Virus record (IMG/VR): IMGVR_UViG_3300028843_000438
Coordinates: 1 to 32,338 of that record
Reading direction: 5' to 3' (one strand)
DNA: 32,338 bases
From: a virus
The notes below the pieces were generated by a model, which saw only the letters and a program-made list of their open reading frames with translations, had not been told where the DNA came from and made no database searches. The position numbers and the translations under genes were made by a program. Numbering within the stretch: position 1 is the first letter of the stretch; every line of letters starts with the position of its first letter. This document shows positions 27,555-32,338 of the stretch, one piece after another.

Positions 27555-29024
27555 ATGGAGGCTTTGAGAAGTTTATACGTTGCAATCCAGCTCGTAGATC
27601 AGATAAGCGCCCCACTCAAGCAAGTTAGCTCTACAGTAGACTCTGTTAAGAGTAGAATACGGAGACTTACCGATAGAGTGCAAGAATTACGGGAGAGTTT
27701 TCTCATTCTTGGTGGTGCGCTGTCAGCCATTGGTTATGGCGGTTTCAGATTTTTCAAGGAAGCTACGAAAGACCTCGCAGACTTTCAGGATGCGATGCGG
27801 GTTTTCAGAGCTTATGCTGGAGAGAACGCTGATGCAATACTGAAAGCGATGGAAGAAGCCGCAGAAGGAACTATTGACAGCACCCAAATGATTCTTAATG
27901 CAAACCGAGCCATAGTCATGGGTATCGATCCTGAATATCTCCCAGAAATGATGAGAATCGCAAGAGCTGCAGCGAGGGCTATGGGAACGGATGTCCAATA
28001 CATGTTCGAGTCTATTTCCCTCGGTTTAGCAAGGCAGTCTAAGCTCATACTTGATAACCTTGGTATCATCATCAGCGCTGAAGAAGTTTACGAGGAATAT
28101 GCTAAATCTATCGGTAAAACAGCATCTCAGCTTACTGAAGCAGAGAAACGACAAGCTTTCTTTAATGCGGCCATGGAAGCCGGTAGAAAACTTGCAGAGA
28201 GAGTAGATCTATCGCAAGAAACTCTCAATGAGACTCTGATGAAATCCCAAGTTGCATGGAGAGAATTCAAGAAAGCCCTAGCTGAAGGAGCTTTGCCAGT
28301 AATCGAGAGTTTTGCCAATTCACTTGAAAGAATTACTGCATGGCTTAGGGACTTGCCAGCTCCAATTAAAGCTGTAATCGGTACAGTTGGTGTGTTAACT
28401 ACAGCGGTCTCTGGAACTATAGGACCTCTAATGCTGCAAGCAGCTGCTCTCGCTTATCTTACTCAAAGCCTCCCATCTTTGATTGGTACACTATCTGCAA
28501 TTAGAATTGCAATGATAGGTTTTACTGGATCTGTATGGGCAGCGATGGGACCACTGCTCCCACTCATCGCCATCATTGGTGCAGTTGTTGGAGCGGTCCT
28601 CCTCTTGCAGGATGTAATGGTCAAGGGATGGGAGAAGTCCTACCTCGGGCAATTCGTAGCTTGGCTCCTCGAAAAGCTCCCGCCATTAAAATCGGCCATT
28701 GATGCTGTTGCAGGAGCGATAAATTGGCTTAAAAGCCAGTTTGAGTGGCTGTCCAATGCGGTCAGAGCATTGTTCAGTTTCACACCAATGGGCATGGGTC
28801 TCAAGGCAGCAACGACACTCATGACAGAACATAGGCTCCCAACTATGGGCGAGATCCTTCCAACTCCATCACCACGACCGATCTCGGCATCAACTACACA
28901 TCAGACAGTCCACAACCAGCCGATAACCATCCACAAGATAGAGGTCAAGGCAGACAGGCCAGAGGATATAACCAAAGAGCTCGTGAGGAAGCTGAGGTTG
29001 AAGCACCTAGCGAACCCTGCCTAG
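27555..29024 (+). CDS. tape measure protein, 489 aa
   Basis: The N-terminus (LYVAIQLVDQISAPLKQVSS, TVDSVKSRIRRLTDRVQE) is the characteristic start of phage tape measures, followed by a helical region, DLADFQDAMRVFRAYAG, and a hydrophobic segment at about 270-355 with PAPIKAVIGTVGVLTTAVSG and PLLPLIAIIGAVVGAVLLLQ. The hydrophobic stretch would insert in the host membrane. At 489 aa the tail is short (tens of nanometres by the usual length rule). It follows the chaperone in gene order once the minus-strand block is ignored. Confidence 0.85.
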   Translation: MEALRSLYVAIQLVDQISAPLKQVSSTVDSVKSRIRRLTDRVQELRESFLILGGALSAIGYGGFRFFKEATKDLADFQDAMRVFRAYAGENADAILKAMEEAAEGTIDSTQMILNANRAIVMGIDPEYLPEMMRIARAAARAMGTDVQYMFESISLGLARQSKLILDNLGIIISAEEVYEEYAKSIGKTASQLTEAEKRQAFFNAAMEAGRKLAERVDLSQETLNETLMKSQVAWREFKKALAEGALPVIESFANSLERITAWLRDLPAPIKAVIGTVGVLTTAVSGTIGPLMLQAAALAYLTQSLPSLIGTLSAIRIAMIGFTGSVWAAMGPLLPLIAIIGAVVGAVLLLQDVMVKGWEKSYLGQFVAWLLEKLPPLKSAIDAVAGAINWLKSQFEWLSNAVRALFSFTPMGMGLKAATTLMTEHRLPTMGEILPTPSPRPISASTTHQTVHNQPITIHKIEVKADRPEDITKELVRKLRLKHLANPA

Positions 29025-29084
29025 ATTTTATTCACCATAACGAATATCCAAAAACTTAAATATTTTTTAAAGAACGAGTACAAT

Positions 29085-29267
29085 GTGAACCCGACAATAT
29101 CCATGGCAATCCATGGGTTACAAGCAATATTATCTCCAGTAAGTGTGTGGGCAACGGTTAAGGAGGGGCTCATAGCAGGAGTGTTGGTTCTGGTATTAAT
29201 AGGCTTTCTTGAGTTCATTGACATAGTGATCTCCGCTTGGAAATCTAAAACTAAACATAGAGCATGA
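29085..29267 (+). CDS. small membrane protein, 60 aa, coupled to the next gene
   Basis: GTG 29085 is about 30 nt after a TTAAATAT box (29056-29063), so a leaderless start is plausible. ATG 29103 is a shorter alternative. One or two hydrophobic helices (SPVSVWATVKEGL, then LIAGVLVLVLIGFLEFIDIV) precede a basic tail. The end overlaps the next ATG (ATGA). No family is recognised. Its promoter lacks the GTCTA extension, unlike the virion genes. Confidence 0.55.
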   Translation: MNPTISMAIHGLQAILSPVSVWATVKEGLIAGVLVLVLIGFLEFIDIVISAWKSKTKHRA

Positions 29268-29896
29268 TTCCCAGCTTTTCTTTCTTTGCAGTGTGTTTTC
29301 TCTCGTTAATCTTACTTAGCTTTTGGTTGTACTTAATACTCGAAGCTACGTACAAGTTAACTAGGTATCACAAAAAAGAGAATGAAATACTACGGTTTCT
29401 AAGAGTTGGGCGGATTTACCTTCTTCTATCATCTCCCCTGACGATTTCGCTGTATGTTACATATGGCAAGGAACTGGTATTAAAACATGGAGTTAGTTCG
29501 TTGTGGGCATTTTATTGTGCAGCATATGTAATTTTGATTGCCGCAAGAATAATGTCAAATCCAAACAAGCATTTCGTTGATAGAGGGTGGGAATTCCATA
29601 AACGGTCGACAAACGAAGCTAGGAATGACGATGACAGTATTAAAGAGGAATATATTTCGTCCACTCTAAAACCGCGTCTACAAGGTATCGTAATGTCACT
29701 GTTGTTTATAATTTCATCTTATATCTTAGTAAAAGCATTGATCCTAATGTTGACGTGTGGTTCCTTAAAATTTCCACTTAATAAAATCACATATGACGAT
29801 TTACAATCGATAGTGTATATGACTCTAGGTGTAGTACCTGCAGTTCTGTTTTCTGAAATCTTTCTTAAGGTGGTCCCTCCACAAGTTACAGAATAG
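29264..29896 (+). CDS. polytopic membrane protein, 210 aa
   Basis: Hydrophobic segments at about residues 5-28, 50-66, 78-95, 142-165 and 183-204 give five membrane helices; between the third and fourth is a hydrophilic loop (RGWEFHKRSTNEARNDDDSI). The start overlaps the previous gene by four bases. AT-rich composition and a non-virion promoter mark the pair as an accessory cassette between tape measure and baseplate genes. Superinfection exclusion is a reasonable guess for such position, without direct evidence. Confidence 0.6.
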   Translation: MIPSFSFFAVCFLSLILLSFWLYLILEATYKLTRYHKKENEILRFLRVGRIYLLLSSPLTISLYVTYGKELVLKHGVSSLWAFYCAAYVILIAARIMSNPNKHFVDRGWEFHKRSTNEARNDDDSIKEEYISSTLKPRLQGIVMSLLFIISSYILVKALILMLTCGSLKFPLNKITYDDLQSIVYMTLGVVPAVLFSEIFLKVVPPQVTE

Positions 29897-29900
29897 CTGT

Positions 29901-29915
29901 TCTTAAAGTCTATTC
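29901..29915 (+). promoter_or_regulatory. virion promoter element P11 (baseplate)
   Basis: TCTTAAAGTCTATTC, AAAG 26 nt before ATG 29931. This spacing selects ATG 29931 over TTG 29928. Confidence 0.7.
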
Positions 29916-29930
29916 TTCCTGATCTCTTTG

Positions 29931-30452
29931 ATGCCAGAAAAGATCTTGCTCGGAGACATAGAGCTTGAAGCTGCCCAGATCATCAACCTGACAGAGAAGG
30001 CAACTATTCCTGAACACCGTGTTGAGAAGCAGTTCAGCATTGTAGACCACATAATCCTGAATCCTGCAGAGTTCTCAATAGATGCTATCTGCATTCGAGA
30101 TTCACAGGAGCACGAGAAGCTGATACAGCTCTATGAATCGAAGCAGCCTGTAACATTTCATTCAGATTTTCTTGGCACTTACGACAACATGATCATCGAA
30201 TCCCTCGACTTCTCCCAGGGTGGCAGCGTTAACACGCTCAGAACCTCGATCAAAATCAAGCAGATCCTGATTGCCGAGTCCAAGACAATAACAATAGAGC
30301 TGCCAATCACACCTACGATTCAGGAGACTCCAGCAAACACGACAGCAAGGGACCCTGAGGAGAAGAGCACGAACAGCGAGCCTCAGAAAGAGGAAGGTAA
30401 GAGCTGGTTAGATACGATTGCAGGATGGTTAGGAGGGTTGTTCGGTGGTTAA
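29931..30452 (+). CDS. Dit-like / hub adaptor baseplate protein, 173 aa
   Basis: First of the baseplate cluster. The N-terminal half (ILLGDIELEAAQIINLTEKA, EKQFSIVDHIILNPAEFSID) follows the pattern of small tail-hub adaptor proteins that sit between tube and central spike. After about residue 125 comes a Pro/Thr/Glu-rich linker and a glycine-rich end (WLDTIAGWLGGLFGG). The start is set by the promoter. It overlaps the plug gene by 8 nt. Confidence 0.6.
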   Translation: MPEKILLGDIELEAAQIINLTEKATIPEHRVEKQFSIVDHIILNPAEFSIDAICIRDSQEHEKLIQLYESKQPVTFHSDFLGTYDNMIIESLDFSQGGSVNTLRTSIKIKQILIAESKTITIELPITPTIQETPANTTARDPEEKSTNSEPQKEEGKSWLDTIAGWLGGLFGG

Positions 30453-30729
30453 AGTCATCCCATTTGAGAAATCCTGGAGGTATCCTCAGTCTCAGCGGGT
30501 TAAGATAAACAATGTAGCTTACGATTTCCTGTTCAGGTGGAACCATCAAGGGGGCTTTTGCGTTCTATCAGTCACGAGAGTTGAAGACCAGGCCATAGTT
30601 TTCAATGGCAAGCTCGTTAGATTAAATCCGATTACTGCCAAAGACCCTGCAACCCACGAGGAGTTGTTCTACCTGCTGCCTTACGAAATAACAGACAGCA
30701 AGGCAGAGGTGTGGGTGTTCTATGACTGA
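30445..30729 (+). CDS. baseplate plug protein (Pam3 gp18-like), 94 aa
   Basis: GTG 30445 is 7 nt after AGGAGGG. The sequence shows the pattern of the small baseplate plug of simple myoviruses: SQRVKINNVAYDFLFRWNHQ, GGFCVLSVTRVEDQAIVFNG and KLVRLNP, ending with a WVFYD strand. It is a small barrel that closes the tube near the hub. It overlaps neighbours on both sides (8 nt each), so it is translationally coupled in the hub-plug-spike operon. Confidence 0.7.
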   Translation: MVKVIPFEKSWRYPQSQRVKINNVAYDFLFRWNHQGGFCVLSVTRVEDQAIVFNGKLVRLNPITAKDPATHEELFYLLPYEITDSKAEVWVFYD

Positions 30730-31558
30730 TCTCTGGCTCCGCTATGTTGATCTGACGGTTGGAAGTTTGAACTTCAATTCAGACAACTTCGACATCGAAT
30801 TCGAAGTGGAAAAGAAAGAGAGCGAAGCAAAAACAGCGATCATAACGATTTACAACTTATCCCAGCAAACGAGAGAGAAGATAAAGAAAGATGACATCGT
30901 TGAACTCAAAGCTGGCTACAAAAGCGATTTTGGAATGGTTTTCTACGGTAAAGTCGTTGATGTCTATGCTGAACTAAAGAGAGCCGATGAGGCTACTGTA
31001 ATCGAATGCACAGACTCAACAGCCGAGTTAAGCAAAGAAACTGTAGTAGTTAGCTATCCAGCTGGAACAGATGCCGCCCAAGTTATCAGGGACCTGTGCA
31101 AGTACTGTAGCATCCCGATTGGCAAGATCGATAATACTGGCTTTAAGTTCGAGAAGCCTTACACATTCCCAGGAACTCCAGCGGAGATAATCGAGGATGT
31201 AGTCAGGTTCTGCAATGGGAAGTTGAGGCAGCAGACAAGTTTTGAACCAGTGGTGTCTCCAAGCTATCTTCAATATTATTTCACGATCGAGAACAATTTA
31301 GCCTACTTTGTTCAAGGTTTGAAGCTTGTTTACGAGGCTGAGGTCCTCGAATCTGATACGGGCTTGCTGGAAGTTACCAAGGTCAAGGAGCAGGATCAGG
31401 ATAAGTTTAAAATCAGAGCCTTGTTGAAGTGGAGAATTCAGGTTGGCAAGCCTGTTGTGGTTAAATCTGTCAAGCTAAGCGGGCAGTTCAATGTTTCCGC
31501 CTGCAAGCACATTTGTAAGGGTGAGGAGTACTACACGGAGCTGGAGGTTATACCATGA
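30722..31558 (+). CDS. baseplate hub protein (gp44/gpD-like), 278 aa
   Basis: ATG 30722 overlaps the plug gene. The N-terminal barrel (WLRYVDLTVGSLNFNSDNFD, AIITIYNLSQQTREKIKKDD, then VELKAGYKSDFGMVFYGKVV) is the recognisable start of hub proteins, followed by SYPAGTDAAQVIRDLC and the second barrel with EVTKVKEQDQDKFKIRALLK. Trimers of this protein form the centre of the baseplate. Its stop overlaps the spike gene start (ATGA). Confidence 0.8.
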   Translation: MTDLWLRYVDLTVGSLNFNSDNFDIEFEVEKKESEAKTAIITIYNLSQQTREKIKKDDIVELKAGYKSDFGMVFYGKVVDVYAELKRADEATVIECTDSTAELSKETVVVSYPAGTDAAQVIRDLCKYCSIPIGKIDNTGFKFEKPYTFPGTPAEIIEDVVRFCNGKLRQQTSFEPVVSPSYLQYYFTIENNLAYFVQGLKLVYEAEVLESDTGLLEVTKVKEQDQDKFKIRALLKWRIQVGKPVVVKSVKLSGQFNVSACKHICKGEEYYTELEVIP

Positions 31559-32046
31559 TCGATGAGCTGCTAAAAATCATGGACGAGAGAATCGAGATGA
31601 AAATAAGCAGGATAAACACAGTAGCATTGGGCATAATCACTCAGGTAGACCACAGCAAGCTGAGGTGCAATGTAAAGCTGAAGCACAAAATCCAGGGCAA
31701 CGAAATAGAGCTGTTTGATGTTCCTATCGCATGCCTGAGGTCCTCGATGGGCACGATTTACATCCCGCTCCAAGAGGGAGATGTCGTTCTCGTATTGTTC
31801 AGTAAGTACGAGCTCGAAGAGCAACTAAAGAACAAGCAGGTCGTAGCTGTTAACGAGCTGCTGAGGTTCAACATCAACAACGCTATTGTCTTTGCAGGAG
31901 TTTTCACACTGGCAGATTCAATCCCGGAAATCAATCCAAACAGAATTAACATCATCGGGGATGTTTACATCAATGGAGACCTCGACTTCAAGACGATTAG
32001 AGGTGTTAGTGCGGACAGTGGATCGTGGCACCCGCCCGGTGTCTGA
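31555..32046 (+). CDS. baseplate spike protein (gpV/gp138-like), 163 aa
   Basis: A small N-terminal helix is followed by an OB-fold: TVALGIITQVDHSKLRCNVK, DVPIACLRSSMGTIYIPLQE and GDVVLVLFSKYELEE. The C-terminal part (NINNAIVFAGVF, then INIIGDVYINGDLDFKTIRG) starts a beta-helix and ends with GSWHPPGV. This is the pattern of the membrane-piercing spike of simple contractile tails. A His-Pro near the end may help bind metal at the tip. Confidence 0.75.
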   Translation: MIDELLKIMDERIEMKISRINTVALGIITQVDHSKLRCNVKLKHKIQGNEIELFDVPIACLRSSMGTIYIPLQEGDVVLVLFSKYELEEQLKNKQVVAVNELLRFNINNAIVFAGVFTLADSIPEINPNRINIIGDVYINGDLDFKTIRGVSADSGSWHPPGV

Positions 32047-32049
32047 TTC

Positions 32050-32064
32050 TTTTAAAGTCTATTC
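32050..32064 (+). promoter_or_regulatory. virion promoter element P12 (wedge)
   Basis: TTTTAAAGTCTATTC, AAAG 25 nt before ATG 32079. Confidence 0.75.
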
Positions 32065-32078
32065 TTCTCTTAACGCTG

Positions 32079-32338
32079 ATGACGTGGGATTTCAAGTTCT
32101 CCCAAGGAGATCTTGTGATTAACGAGCTGAGGCAGATCGACACGGTTAGCAATGCAGATAAAGTAAAGCAGGACATAGAGCACATCCTGAAGTGTGTCAG
32201 AGGCAGCGATGCTTTCAATCCCGAGTTCGGTGTTGACTGGCTTAAGATCAAGCAATCGAAGTTTAACCGCAAGCTTATCGAGCACGAAATTCGCAAAGCC
32301 CTTGCTGGTTACGACAAAATCAAGTCAATCGACAGGAT
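32079..32338 (+). CDS. baseplate wedge protein gp25/W-like, truncated by window edge
   Basis: A frame from ATG 32079 is open to the end of the window (86 codons). It begins MTWDFKFSQGDLVINELRQI and contains VKQDIEHILKCVRGSDAFNP, EFGVDWLKIKQS and LIEHEIRKALAGYDKIKSI. The order D...Q.L.C..G.....P.FG.D......... is the gp25/W family pattern that starts the wedge and nucleates sheath attachment. The start is supported by promoter spacing. Confidence 0.8.
   Translation, partial: MTWDFKFSQGDLVINELRQIDTVSNADKVKQDIEHILKCVRGSDAFNPEFGVDWLKIKQSKFNRKLIEHEIRKALAGYDKIKSIDR

Noticed and set aside
1-32338. CRISPR arrays, insertion sequences with terminal repeats, integrase
   Set aside because: No regularly spaced repeats with spacers, no transposase and no tyrosine or serine recombinase frame were seen; integration functions, if any, lie outside this window.

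Overview
The window looks like part of a hyperthermophilic euryarchaeal genome carrying a head-tail virus or provirus; an Archaeoglobales-type host is my best guess. The reasons are heavy AGG/AGA arginine use, TATA-box promoters about 25-30 nt ahead of start codons (leaderless mRNAs), archaeal tRNA features without encoded CCA, and archaeal-style RelE and ribbon-helix-helix small proteins. The species assignment is inference. The structural genes describe a contractile-tailed (myovirus-type) virus with an HK97-fold head: small and large terminase, portal, MuF-like protein, prohead protease/scaffold, major capsid protein, connectors, sheath, tube, frameshifted tail assembly chaperone, tape measure and a baseplate module.

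Layout. 1-1016: 3' part of an XPB-like SF2 helicase and a tiny ORF. 1013-2181: AT-rich accessory genes. 2287-6210: a winged-helix regulator with an 18-bp palindromic operator, followed by a large type IIG-like restriction-modification enzyme whose nuclease part is split by a frameshift at a G6 tract. 6270-13953: packaging and head genes. 13991-18400: beta-rich virion proteins, a LamG-like adhesin with nine 18-residue repeats, and a tandem winged-helix protein. 18481-20312: small membrane proteins, head closure, neck and tail-terminator genes. 20344-21536: small proteins including two zinc-ribbon microproteins, then three tRNA genes (Ala-TGC, a Thr-like gene with an odd anticodon loop, Gln-TTG). 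21573-23068: tail sheath (split by a frameshift) and tube. 23080-24161: accessory cassette with an operator-dense ribbon-helix-helix gene and a convergent RelB/RelE-like pair, bounded on its promoter side by 19-bp direct repeats. 24198-24655: tail chaperone with a -1 frameshift. 24764-27516: an inserted minus-strand block (membrane/coiled-coil pair, LAGLIDADG homing endonuclease with zinc fingers, PH-SHOCT-like protein). 27555-29024: tape measure. 29085-29896: coupled membrane proteins. 29931-32338: baseplate hub, plug, spike and wedge.

The most striking signal is a shared promoter: thirteen copies of a TTTTTAAAGTCTATTC-like element, all on the plus strand and 24-27 nt before a start codon, head nearly every virion transcription unit. 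The sequence upstream of the TATA core is pyrimidine-rich rather than the usual purine-rich BRE, and the extension downstream of the TATA core is conserved. This suggests a dedicated virion-gene regulon read by a virus- or host-encoded factor. One copy lies inside the protease gene, exactly where a separate scaffold protein would start, so it can boost scaffold and capsid over protease.
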